Assembly: GCA_020633325.1 (NCBI GenBank)
Contig: JACKDX010000002.1
Coordinates: 62,001-126,000, forward strand
Length of the DNA stretch: 64,000 nt
Source of the DNA: Myxococcales bacterium
Lineage (GTDB): Bacteria > Myxococcota_A > Polyangia > Polyangiales > GCA-016699535
Direction: 5' to 3'
Shown here: positions 39,291 to 46,918 of the stretch, piece after piece
Layout: each line of letters opens with the position of its first letter
Position numbering within the stretch: the stretch's first letter is position 1
The notes under the pieces: generated by a model
Database searches by the model: none
What the model was told of the DNA's origin: nothing
The model's input: only the letters and a program-made list of their open reading frames with translations
Translations under genes and position numbers: made by a program

Positions 39291-40837
39291 GAGAGATCCT
39301 CTAGGCTGCCTAAGGGAAGCTGATCGTTCCGCAGCATGTCTAGCACAGCCGCGATGTCGACATCCATGCGGCGATCTGACACGTGGGAGGGGACGGCTCG
39401 CCGCACCGCAGCGTGCATCCTCGAAGACCGACTGCAACACTTATCAATGCCTCGCAAATCCAACGCCTGACACAAACCGAGGAGGTGTATGGCAGCCACG
39501 GTTTCCGTGAGCTCAATGATTCTCAAGCATTCTCTCGTCGCAATCGTCCCCATGCTCACCTTGTCCTGATTATGATTTTCCGTGCTACGACTGAAGACGC
39601 TGGCGGGTATGGTTTGCTTCAAAGCCTCAGCGGCGAGCGCAGAGGTGGAAATCCCCATTGCTTTAAAGCCATGATGCGCCGCCATGGCTAAAGTAGCCCC
39701 ACCAACTAGGTTTGCTGGAAGCCCGCGATTGGTAGACGGATTGCAAAGTAGTTGGAACTGTCGATCAAACATGTCGGCAAGATTTGCAACGATGTTTTTC
39801 AGACAGTCAGCCACATAACACATGTGGCCGCCGTAGAAGTTGCCGCCGTGATAGATATTTCCGGTATCCGGATCGACAATGGGATTGTCATTGACGCTAT
39901 TGAGTTCCGTCTGGATAAACGTCCTCATCCACGGCAGGCTATCTAGTAGCACGCCTCCGATGTGCGGGGCGCACCGCAAAGAGTACTGATCTTGGATCCT
40001 GTGGGAACTGGGCGGCGTCGTTCGTCGAGATAGGTCGCTCCGAACCCACTGCGCGAATCTAACCTGCCCAAGATGGGGTTTTAACTCGTGGATGCGCGCA
40101 TCAAAGTGTTCCAATCGCCCCTCTAGGGCATCTACTGCCATTGCAGTCAGCGTGGCGGCGAAGCGGGCAAGTCGGCGTGCGTGAAGAAAGGCGAAGCAGT
40201 TGAGCGCTGCCATGACGCTGGTACCGTTCATAAGTGCAAGACTCTCTTTGGGCGCAAGCTCGATGGGCCGAAGTCCTCTATCTTGGAGGGCTTCGCCGGC
40301 AGCCCGCATTTTCCCATCTACGAGAACTTCCCGCTCGCCCGAAAGTACCGCAGCGATGTAGGAGAGCGGCGTGAGATCCCCGCTAGCCCCCACCGAGCCT
40401 TCCTTCGGTATCGAGGGCGCAAGGCCTGCGTTAAGTAAGGCAACCATCGACTCCAACAGTATTGGGCGTACGCCGGAGTAGCCTTTTGCCAGTGAGACGA
40501 GGCGGCAGGCCACAATGGCCCGGCCTTCCATGTAAGAGAAATGTTCGCCAGTTCCGCAGCCGTGATAGCGAAAAAGATTTACTGGAAGTGAGGACTGCTG
40601 ATCTTCAGGCACGGCGGTTTGGCATGAATCGCCAAAACCCGTGTTGACGCCGTACACTGTGTGCCCCGCCTCGCAAGAGGCTTCTAGAAGTGCAACTCCG
40701 CTATTGAGGTGTTGTCGATAATCATCGCTGGCCGCAAGTTCGGCGCGAGCTGACCCGCTCGCAAGCGAGACAATATCCTCGATGCTTCTGGTATCCGAGC
40801 CAATGCGTATGATAGGACGTGTCACGGTTTCGACCAT
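39287..40837 (-). CDS. Aromatic amino-acid ammonia-lyase (HAL/PAL/TAL type) of the polyene cluster
   Basis: 516 residues with the full MIO-generating triad: EGSVGASGDLTPLSY places Ala151-Ser152-Gly153. The catalytic Tyr is in VYGVNTGFGD (Tyr62) and the GGNFYGG and NDNPIVD motifs are present. The selectivity region, which in known enzymes separates His, Phe and Tyr substrates, reads NLFRYHGCGTGEHF (88-101), with His92. Known TAL enzymes have a His at this place, but I cannot assign the substrate with certainty. Tyrosine would give 4-coumarate, phenylalanine cinnamate. ATG at 40837 overlaps the acyltransferase end by 16 nt; GTG at 40825 would give a 4-nt GTGA overlap and is equally likely. Confidence 0.9.
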   Translation of the reverse strand: MVETVTRPIIRIGSDTRSIEDIVSLASGSARAELAASDDYRQHLNSGVALLEASCEAGHTVYGVNTGFGDSCQTAVPEDQQSSLPVNLFRYHGCGTGEHFSYMEGRAIVACRLVSLAKGYSGVRPILLESMVALLNAGLAPSIPKEGSVGASGDLTPLSYIAAVLSGEREVLVDGKMRAAGEALQDRGLRPIELAPKESLALMNGTSVMAALNCFAFLHARRLARFAATLTAMAVDALEGRLEHFDARIHELKPHLGQVRFAQWVRSDLSRRTTPPSSHRIQDQYSLRCAPHIGGVLLDSLPWMRTFIQTELNSVNDNPIVDPDTGNIYHGGNFYGGHMCYVADCLKNIVANLADMFDRQFQLLCNPSTNRGLPANLVGGATLAMAAHHGFKAMGISTSALAAEALKQTIPASVFSRSTENHNQDKVSMGTIATRECLRIIELTETVAAIHLLGLCQALDLRGIDKCCSRSSRMHAAVRRAVPSHVSDRRMDVDIAAVLDMLRNDQLPLGSLEDLS

Positions 40838-41706
40838 AGGTCGTAGAAGTTAAACCAATTATAGGGCGCAATCCTGCAATAGTGTTCCACCCTATCGGCG
40901 TACCGTTGCGCCCACATCGCGAGCGAAGCTTCCCTGTTTTTTCTTGGAATTTCAATGCGTTCTGCGAATGTTTCACAGTAGTATTGGTATCGGTTTGCCG
41001 ACATATACAGCCCGACTGTAAAATAGATGGGACAGCCAATAATCGATGCCAACATATAGGGTCCAATTGGAAGCTCGATTGGTGTGCCGAGGAACCGCGC
41101 TCCCACGACCGCGCCAAACCCCGTGCGATCGCCCATGATGGCTACGAGTTCGCCATGCTCGACGAGTTCCTGAATCTGAAAGACGGCGCCAAGGGTATCT
41201 TCAGCAAGTTCCACCATACGCGAACGAGCGTTTGGATTCAGCTTGTCCATAATGTGATTGATGCGTCTAGCATTTCCCGAAAACGTAACGATATTGATAC
41301 GGTGGCCGTCCCGAACGCCACTGCTGCGTAGGGCCTCGGGGGCACCAAGATGGGCGGAAAGCAAGATCGCTCCCTGGTTCCGTTGGCGGAGTCGCTGAAG
41401 GTTTTCAGATCCGGAACGAACGATTGTAAAGCGTTGAAAATCTCCGCGGAGAAAAAAAATCTTGTCGAGTGTACATTGGGCGAACGTCAAAAAGTGTCGA
41501 AAGACGGAGATCAGTGTCGTGGGTTGACCTATTCGGCGTAAGTACGCGATGGATGCGCGCCGAGCGGTATGGTGCCCGATCATGTAATACAGCGTGATGG
41601 GATAGAGCAACATGCGGACGCCTAGGCGTCCCAAAATCCGGCTTATTCCTATCAGAAAGTACATACCCCATAGCGAGCCCACCTCAGACACGTGTTTCCA
41701 CTTCAT
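40822..41706 (-). CDS. LpxL/HtrB-type lipid acyltransferase of the polyene cluster
   Basis: 294 residues of the LpxL-like (lysophospholipid acyltransferase, LPLAT) family. GAILLSAHLGAPEALR carries the His-x4-Glu-type motif (HLGAPE), and the motif ELVAIMGDRTGFG (DRTGFG) resembles the second conserved block. AFLFLR-type N-terminal helices are visible (LWGMYFLIGISRILG, LLYPITLYYMIG). It would transfer an acyl chain, here probably the polyene, from ACP to a sugar or glycerol acceptor. It overlaps the glycosyltransferase gene by ATGA. Confidence 0.83.
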   Translation of the reverse strand: MKWKHVSEVGSLWGMYFLIGISRILGRLGVRMLLYPITLYYMIGHHTARRASIAYLRRIGQPTTLISVFRHFLTFAQCTLDKIFFLRGDFQRFTIVRSGSENLQRLRQRNQGAILLSAHLGAPEALRSSGVRDGHRINIVTFSGNARRINHIMDKLNPNARSRMVELAEDTLGAVFQIQELVEHGELVAIMGDRTGFGAVVGARFLGTPIELPIGPYMLASIIGCPIYFTVGLYMSANRYQYYCETFAERIEIPRKNREASLAMWAQRYADRVEHYCRIAPYNWFNFYDLWSKP

Positions 41707-42449
41707 GGCGGGCCCTTACGCAGTCGAAATAAGCTCAGGAATGTCAGGCGTACATGAAGTCCTATCAACAGGACGTTGTCACGAAAGATGCGAAAGTGGC
41801 TGACGCCGCCAGCCATCGCGCTGATGTATCTCACCTTTGTTGGAATGTTCACGACCGAAACGCCGCTCCACCTCATCCGCACTACAATTTCGGGATCGAA
41901 ATCCATTCGGTCTCCCTTGGCACCACATGAAAGCGCAGGGGTTACCGGATAAACGCGGTATCCGCAAAGCGCATCCGCGATCTGCATGCTTCGGGTTTGG
42001 ACATGGACCCAAAAGTTTGTGAGTTTTCGGCCCCATCGGCGTGATTTCGGTGCCGTTGCATCGAAGAGGGGGGTGCCTAAGACCAAAGCATCGGGGCGGT
42101 TACGGGATGCGGTTACAAATTTCGGCACGTCGTTGAGATCATGCTGCCCGTCCGCGTCGATTTGCAGGGCGTGGGAGAACCCGAGGGCCTTCGCGGTTTC
42201 AAGCCCGGTCTTTACCGCGGCGCCCTTTCCGCCGTTCTTGGCGCGTGTAACGACATGCGCCATATCCTGCATGGCAATGTGCTCGAGCACCGCGCGGCTC
42301 GGCGCCTTGCTGCCGTCGTCCACTACGATGATGTCGTTGAGATGCTGCTTGACCTGCTCGACCACGAAAAGGATTGTGGCGTGATTGTCGTACGTTGGTA
42401 TGAGAGCGCACAAACGATACGCGGCGGGCATTGCGGATGAGTTATGCAT
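41703..42449 (-). CDS. Family 2 glycosyltransferase of the polyene cluster
   Basis: 248 residues, GT-A fold: CALIPTYDNHATILFVVEQV, DIIVVDDGSKAPSRAVL and the DXD-containing LQIDADGQHDLNDVPKF (D-A-D-G-Q-H-D), a DPM1-like layout. There are no long membrane helices except a weak one near the C-terminus (VSHFRIFRDNVLLIGLHVRL). It probably adds a sugar to the lipid that carries the polyene. Overlaps the acyltransferase start by 4 nt, and lies 3 nt after the hotdog gene. Confidence 0.88.
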   Translation of the reverse strand: MHNSSAMPAAYRLCALIPTYDNHATILFVVEQVKQHLNDIIVVDDGSKAPSRAVLEHIAMQDMAHVVTRAKNGGKGAAVKTGLETAKALGFSHALQIDADGQHDLNDVPKFVTASRNRPDALVLGTPLFDATAPKSRRWGRKLTNFWVHVQTRSMQIADALCGYRVYPVTPALSCGAKGDRMDFDPEIVVRMRWSGVSVVNIPTKVRYISAMAGGVSHFRIFRDNVLLIGLHVRLTFLSLFRLRKGPP

Positions 42450-42452
42450 GGC

Positions 42453-42764
42453 TTACTCAAACCATAAGCAACCGCTGCTGCACAGCCGTGTAGCCCTGTA
42501 AATCGCAAATCGGACACGTTGTTCCTCGCGAATCAAGTGAATGGTTAAGTGCTCGTCAGGGCGGATAGGCTCAAGAAATTTTAACCGCGAGATGCGTGTC
42601 ACGCGTTCGAGCGAAGGCCAGGCCGCACGCGCGCGATGAAGCACCAGATTATGTAGCTGAAAGATGCCGGGCAAAATTGGATTCCCTTCGAAATGCCCCC
42701 TAAACATTGGGTCATCGGCAGCAATGTGGATATCGTAATCGAGGGTCGAGGCGACGTTATTCAT
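42453..42764 (-). CDS. ApeI-like hotdog dehydratase, short (103 aa)
   Basis: 103 residues from the ATG at 42764, which overlaps the ligase stop by 8 nt. DPMFRGHFEGNPILPGIFQL is the characteristic FabZ/ApeI segment with the catalytic His (GHFEGNPILPG) and the Ile-Phe-Gln-Leu continuation. RITRISRLKFLEPIRPDE-like strands and the C-terminal CSSGCLWF complete a compact hotdog. It is a second dehydratase, with the one at 32690. Two different hotdog enzymes are usual in aryl polyene clusters. Confidence 0.85.
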   Translation of the reverse strand: MNNVASTLDYDIHIAADDPMFRGHFEGNPILPGIFQLHNLVLHRARAAWPSLERVTRISRLKFLEPIRPDEHLTIHLIREEQRVRFAIYRATRLCSSGCLWFE

Positions 42765-44100
42765 GGCCCAATATTTGCCGCAAGCTGGCAACAGGAAGCT
42801 TCCCAGTTGCGTCTCGGGGCAATTCGGAGACGATGGTTATGCGCCGTGGCACTGCAACCGAATCTATACAGTCACCGAGGGCCTTTTTCAAATCGGTCGC
42901 CGTCAGTCCAGAAGTAACAATGGCTGCCTCAAGCACATGCCCTCGAGCGGCCGTAGAGTCACGCACCAGAATGCCGACATCGGTAACGCCCGTAATGGTT
43001 CGAATTTTCTGTTCGAGGTCAAAGCGCGAGAACCGTTTGCCTCCAATCTTTACTATATCGTCGCTGCGCCCAAGGTACTGAAAGTGGCCATCATGCATGG
43101 GGAGAATGCGATCGGCACATCGCATGGGTCTCTCTGAATCGGTAGACACGAAAGGTGACTCAAGTAGCAATCTTCCGTCGGCATCGGCACCAACTACCAC
43201 GGCGGGTAGCGGCTGCCATAGGGGCTCGGCCGGCTCGTCACCTCGCCTCAGTCGCCACGCAATGCCTCCGGTTTCAGTAGAACCTAAAACCTCCGTGACC
43301 GTCAGCTGAAAGTGCTCAGAGAATCTCTTTGCCACACTGCTGGTCAGAGGGCCACCTGAGCAAAACACGTGCCTAAGGGGTTTCAGTTCTGCGCCCCCAA
43401 CCATGCTGCAGTGCTCCAAGTGTACGGGCGTAGTGACCAGCACATGCGGGCGGGTAGCCTTCACTCTTTCAGCGAGGGTTGTGGCGAAAAGTGGCGTTGA
43501 TCGCTCAATGCGTATGCCCGCTCGTATAGGAACCACGATACCCCATAACAACCCGAAAATATGATGGGTGGGCACGGTTGATATCAACGCTTGCCCTCCC
43601 TGCAGCGAAAACCATCGAACATGCAAGTCTGCCTCGCCGAAAAGCTGCCGTGCGGTTTTGGGATGAACTACGGGGGTTCCTGTGCTACCCGATGTGCAAA
43701 GTTTGACCAGCACTTGTTCTGGCGGAATGGGCTTAAGTGGGCCATCGACAAAAGAAGCATTCGCAAGAACTGTTTGCACACGGGCTCCTCCTCGGATGTC
43801 GGTGTCATGCACCATGAGAAGAGAGTCAGACTCCGCGGCCATATTGAGCGTATGCGAATGCGCGCTGGCTGGAAGCGTAACGGGTTTGCCAAGCTGCCAG
43901 ACAGCCAGCATACCGACAACCTGATAGTAGCGATCCTGGCATATCACCATGAACTCCGTGCCATCGGGAGACCCTGCAAGGTGAAGGCGCATTGTCTCAA
44001 TGTCCCTTATGAGATCCCGGACGGTTTTTGCCCCAGATTCGCCGCATGCAAACTGCGCGTCAGCGTCCCAACCCTCAAGTACGGAATAGATAGCATCCAT
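42757..44100 (-). CDS. AMP-forming aryl/acyl ligase (ANL superfamily) of the polyene cluster
   Basis: 447 residues. It has the A3-type nucleotide loop LCTSGSTGTPVVHPKT near 148, the A5-like EVLGSTETGGIAWR, the A7-like Asp (YLGRSDDIVKIGGKRFS) and the catalytic Lys near the end in LPRDATGKLPVASL. The length is at the short end for ANL enzymes. In this setting it would activate a 4-hydroxybenzoate, cinnamate or coumarate starter and load it onto an acyl carrier protein encoded next door. The acyltransferase-like and ACP genes around it agree with that. Confidence 0.87.
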   Translation of the reverse strand: MDAIYSVLEGWDADAQFACGESGAKTVRDLIRDIETMRLHLAGSPDGTEFMVICQDRYYQVVGMLAVWQLGKPVTLPASAHSHTLNMAAESDSLLMVHDTDIRGGARVQTVLANASFVDGPLKPIPPEQVLVKLCTSGSTGTPVVHPKTARQLFGEADLHVRWFSLQGGQALISTVPTHHIFGLLWGIVVPIRAGIRIERSTPLFATTLAERVKATRPHVLVTTPVHLEHCSMVGGAELKPLRHVFCSGGPLTSSVAKRFSEHFQLTVTEVLGSTETGGIAWRLRRGDEPAEPLWQPLPAVVVGADADGRLLLESPFVSTDSERPMRCADRILPMHDGHFQYLGRSDDIVKIGGKRFSRFDLEQKIRTITGVTDVGILVRDSTAARGHVLEAAIVTSGLTATDLKKALGDCIDSVAVPRRITIVSELPRDATGKLPVASLRQILGHE

Positions 44101-44101
44101 G

Positions 44102-44578
44102 TCAGTGGTCGAAGGGCGGGAAAAGCCGCGCGATCAGTCGATCGCAAAATACATTTCCATAACGGCGAAATTTGTATTTGCGAAGCAGGAATTCTACCGC
44201 GGCCATGGCGCCCACAGCTAAATATGAAATAATTCCAGTATATACAGCCCAGAGCGCGAGGGAACCGCGGAGGGCGATGGATACAATTACGAGAGAGTTA
44301 CAGGCAAAAAAAAGTATCCACGCCCATGTGACGGAGCGACAGTAACGTTTCTCAGCAGGCGATAAATCCTGATGACCGAAGCGACGCGCAAAACGCTCAG
44401 CAACTGGGGTCTGCTTTGCAGTCAGCGAGGAAGCAAAGATCAGCAAAAGCGCGATATTTATTGTGACAGGCCAACCCAATAACAAGGATGTGGCCCTTCC
44501 TAAGTTCCACTGACGCAGAATGAGATACACGATCAACGGGTATCCCAGCCACGATAGCGTCCCAAAACTTCGAAGCAT
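44102..44578 (-). CDS. COG4648-like membrane protein of the polyene cluster
   Basis: 158 residues with about four membrane helices (LSWLGYPLIVYLILRQWN, ATSLLLGWPVTINIALLLIF, WAWILFFACNSLVIVSIAL and LAVGAMAAVEFLL). The helix pattern and the C-terminal KFRRYGNVFCDRLIARL match the COG4648 membrane proteins that recur in aryl polyene clusters. Its role there is not established. Its start shares one nt with the ACP stop (TAATG), so it is coupled to it. Confidence 0.75.
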   Translation of the reverse strand: MLRSFGTLSWLGYPLIVYLILRQWNLGRATSLLLGWPVTINIALLLIFASSLTAKQTPVAERFARRFGHQDLSPAEKRYCRSVTWAWILFFACNSLVIVSIALRGSLALWAVYTGIISYLAVGAMAAVEFLLRKYKFRRYGNVFCDRLIARLFPPFDH

Positions 44579-44856
44579 TAGGTTGTTTCGGGTGGAGCGG
44601 CCGCGCTCCCGGAGCCGGCGAGACGTGCATGAATTAAATCGACAACATCACCCACGGTTCTTACGGTGCGAAACTCCGCCTCTTCCAAGCGGTAACCAGT
44701 TAAAGTTTCGAGTTCTATTAGCATGTCTATGAGATCGAGGCTGTCTAAGTCCAAGTCTTCCAATATCTTGGATTCCGGTGTGATGGACTCGCGCGATAGA
44801 TCGAACGTGTCCACCATAATGTTAACCATACGGTCGAAGATTTCCTGCTGTTCCAT
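44578..44856 (-). CDS. Acyl carrier protein 1 of the polyene cluster
   Basis: 92 residues with the phosphopantetheine-attachment serine in LEDLDLDSLDLIDMLIELE (DLDSLDLIDM). It has the four-helix ACP pattern and a short flexible tail (GSGSAAAPPETT). It holds the growing polyene or the starter. The gene is 2 nt from the second ACP gene, in one operon with the ligase. Confidence 0.92.
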   Translation of the reverse strand: MEQQEIFDRMVNIMVDTFDLSRESITPESKILEDLDLDSLDLIDMLIELETLTGYRLEEAEFRTVRTVGDVVDLIHARLAGSGSAAAPPETT

Positions 44857-44858
44857 AA

Positions 44859-45149
44859 TTATTCAGCGGGTTTATTCCGCGCTGCCACGTAAGCCGCCAA
44901 ACTGCGAAGATTGCGAAAAATGGCGTTGTTGCTGTTATCACTCGCAGTGATACGTACGCCATACCGCTTGTTAATCGCAGTCGCGAGTTCAAGAGCATCG
45001 ATGGAGTCGAGGCCCAGTCCCTCGTTAAACAATGGCGACTCCGGATCGATATCATCCGGGTTTACATCCTCCAGCATGAGCGCTTCCACAATAAAATGTT
45101 TCAGCTCGTCTTCAAGGTCCATTGCCGCTGGGCCTGGTTTATAGCGCAT
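44859..45149 (-). CDS. Acyl carrier protein 2 of the polyene cluster
   Basis: 96 residues. The serine for phosphopantetheine is in FNEGLGLDSIDALELATAIN (GLDSIDALE). It differs strongly from ACP 1, so the two have different partners, for example one for the starter and one for elongation. The ATG at 45149 has AAAGGAAG 5 nt upstream, which supports this start. Located 14 nt after the PlsC-type gene. Confidence 0.92.
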   Translation of the reverse strand: MRYKPGPAAMDLEDELKHFIVEALMLEDVNPDDIDPESPLFNEGLGLDSIDALELATAINKRYGVRITASDNSNNAIFRNLRSLAAYVAARNKPAE

Positions 45150-45163
45150 CAGGCTTCCTTTGA

Positions 45164-45961
45164 CTATTGGTGCGTGTTTCTGGCGGTTTCAAGAGCCTGC
45201 TGCCCTTCGATGTATGCCCGGGCAAGCCTTAAAATGGACTTGGAATGGCGTGGGTTTCCATGGGTATCGACAGGTTCGATCAATGCGCCGGCCGTCAGTG
45301 TCAGCTGGATAGGCCGCTCCGGAATATCCCACCACGCTTGACCGCGTTTTAGCGCCGCAGGCTCTGCGCGTATGTAAATGGGCAAGATGGGTATGCCTGA
45401 CTCTTCGGCCAACGCAAACGCTCCTCGCCTGAACCGATGAAGACCCTCACAAGGCGATCGCGTTCGCTCTGGGAAAATGAGCACCGAGAAATTCTCCTCG
45501 AGCCGTAGCGCCGCCCGTTTCAACGTGTCGGCGAGATCGGTCGGGCTCACTCCGCGGCTCGGAATGTAGCCGCAGTAGTAACAGAGCGGTCCGATCATAG
45601 GATTCCGTTGTAGGCTCGGCTTAGTTATCACGCAGACCCGCCTGAAGGCGGCCATGATCGCAGTCGCATCTACGAGGGTTGGGTGATTGGCGATGATAAT
45701 CGTCGGCTCATCGGGTTGATGGTTGGCAACTACCGCCGGATCAAATATCAAAAGTCCAGTCCAGCGCAGATAAGCATGGAAGAGCACAAAGGCTTGGCGT
45801 ACAAGTCTCTGACAGCGGTCTCGTTTGTGAGCCGGCGATGCGCGCCCCAACCAACACACGGGAAGCACGATCCAGGACAGTAGCACTGCGCCTGCGAAGA
45901 AAAATATAAACGCGCCGGCGGCCATGCCCACCCGTAGCGCTCGCCTCGTACATTGCCGCAT
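45164..45961 (-). CDS. PlsC-type 1-acylglycerol-3-phosphate acyltransferase-like protein
   Basis: 265 residues. The HX4D motif is IIANHPTLVDATAIMAAF (NHPTLVD), and FPERTRSPCEGLHRFRRGAF contains the second block (FPERTRS, usually FPEGTRS). An N-terminal helix pair anchors it in the membrane (AAGAFIFFFAGAVLLSW). In aryl polyene clusters such acyltransferases attach the polyene acid to a lipid or glycerol backbone. It is the first gene of the leftward operon, which runs to 35633. Confidence 0.88.
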   Translation of the reverse strand: MRQCTRRALRVGMAAGAFIFFFAGAVLLSWIVLPVCWLGRASPAHKRDRCQRLVRQAFVLFHAYLRWTGLLIFDPAVVANHQPDEPTIIIANHPTLVDATAIMAAFRRVCVITKPSLQRNPMIGPLCYYCGYIPSRGVSPTDLADTLKRAALRLEENFSVLIFPERTRSPCEGLHRFRRGAFALAEESGIPILPIYIRAEPAALKRGQAWWDIPERPIQLTLTAGALIEPVDTHGNPRHSKSILRLARAYIEGQQALETARNTHQ

Positions 45962-46033
45962 TTTGTGATCCTACCTAGTTACCCCGCCACAGCGCTTTCC
46001 TTTGGAAACAGCCTACTATATATAAGATTCGAC
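45962..46033. promoter_or_regulatory. Divergent promoter region of the polyene operon and the unknown protein
   Basis: 72 bp between two divergent genes. It contains TACTATATATAAG at 46014-46026, in which TATAAG (5/6 of the -10 consensus, plus strand) ends 7 bp before the ATG at 46034. A -35 hexamer at correct distance is not visible. The leftward operon promoter should also lie here. Confidence 0.3.
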
Positions 46034-46876
46034 ATGCGCAACGTGATTCCCTTGAAACCTGCCCATCCCGATGTGCAAGGGCCAGTTCCGGCGTACGGCC
46101 CGAAAATTCCATGGCGTATCGTAGTCCCAATTTTAAGTCTTCTTTTATTGCTGGGGGGCGGCTACTGGCTAAGGCGCGAGCGGCAGCTCGACCACCATCG
46201 CTCGGAACTCAAAGCAGCGCACGCATCTCTAGATTTTGTTGCTGAGCGGTATAGAGCGCTCCGGCAACGATTGGACGCATGGATTCTCGAGGCGGCGACC
46301 CGTCCCAATGCTCCCTATCTGGATCCGCGCTTGCATATCGAGCGCTTGCACAAGGGGAAGGGTCTGTACTTGCGTATTCCGCTGAAAGCCGCTCGCACTC
46401 AGCAAAGCTTACTTCACGCAGTGCAAACCGCCTCAGCTGATTCTATCCCAAGCTGCCTTGGCGTATCACCCGGGTCGGTTTCCGATTTATATGCAAAGGG
46501 AAACTTCCTTATGCCATCTTGGATAGAACGGGTCGATCACACCCGCAATCCGGTGCGACTTCGCGTGATGGACGATGAACTTCGGCGTCGAGCACGTCGT
46601 GATTTACCTAGGGTTGCTGATCTTTTGAAGAGTGACTGGTTCATGCTTGTGCTTCAGCATGGCGAAAACCGCCGCGACAACCCTGTGGACGTCCATATAT
46701 GGGGCCTACGCCCGACGACCCATCTCCTTAGCACGACCATCCAGGCTGATGGCATGTTGGTGACGGCGCACAACGACATCAATGGGCGCGCACCAAGTCG
46801 ACCGCAGTCCGAGGTGAAGGTGGGTCGCGGTGCCGCTAACGATTGTTCGATCGCTGCGCAACTGCAAAAGCTATAA
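46034..46876 (+). CDS. Membrane-anchored protein of unknown function
   Basis: 280 residues from the ATG at 46034; the frame continues upstream to a TTG at 45953 inside the divergent acyltransferase gene and was not used. One membrane helix (IVVPILSLLLLLGGGYWL) is preceded by a Pro-rich cytoplasmic start and followed by a coiled, charged segment (HHRSELKAAHASLDFVAERY) and a compact periplasmic domain (CLGVSPGSVSDLYAKGNFL, LRRRARRDLPRVADLLKSDW, HIWGLRPTTHLLSTTIQADG). I do not recognise the family. It starts next to the polyene operon but is divergent from it, so no role follows. Confidence 0.6.
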   Translation: MRNVIPLKPAHPDVQGPVPAYGPKIPWRIVVPILSLLLLLGGGYWLRRERQLDHHRSELKAAHASLDFVAERYRALRQRLDAWILEAATRPNAPYLDPRLHIERLHKGKGLYLRIPLKAARTQQSLLHAVQTASADSIPSCLGVSPGSVSDLYAKGNFLMPSWIERVDHTRNPVRLRVMDDELRRRARRDLPRVADLLKSDWFMLVLQHGENRRDNPVDVHIWGLRPTTHLLSTTIQADGMLVTAHNDINGRAPSRPQSEVKVGRGAANDCSIAAQLQKL

Positions 46877-46881
46877 CCCAG

Positions 46882-46913
46882 GGCCCCGGCCTAGATGGCA
46901 TAGCCTCGGGGCC
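46882..46913. terminator. Bidirectional inverted repeat between convergent genes
   Basis: GGCCCCGGC, a 12-nt loop, then GCCTCGGGGCC: a strong GC stem with a small bulge, between the unknown gene ending at 46876 and fadJ ending at 46919. There is no clear U-tract on either side. It could terminate both transcripts. Confidence 0.5.
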
Positions 46914-46918
46914 GCGGT

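Noticed and set aside
38628..39440. 270-aa reading of the LolA-like gene
   Set aside because: The N-terminal 50 residues overlap the ammonia-lyase coding end and are Arg/His-rich; the GTG at 39290 gives a signal peptide and a GTGA overlap.
43591..44232. 213-aa plus-strand frame opposite the AMP ligase
   Set aside because: Antisense to the conserved ligase, with Cys/Arg-rich composition and no domain.
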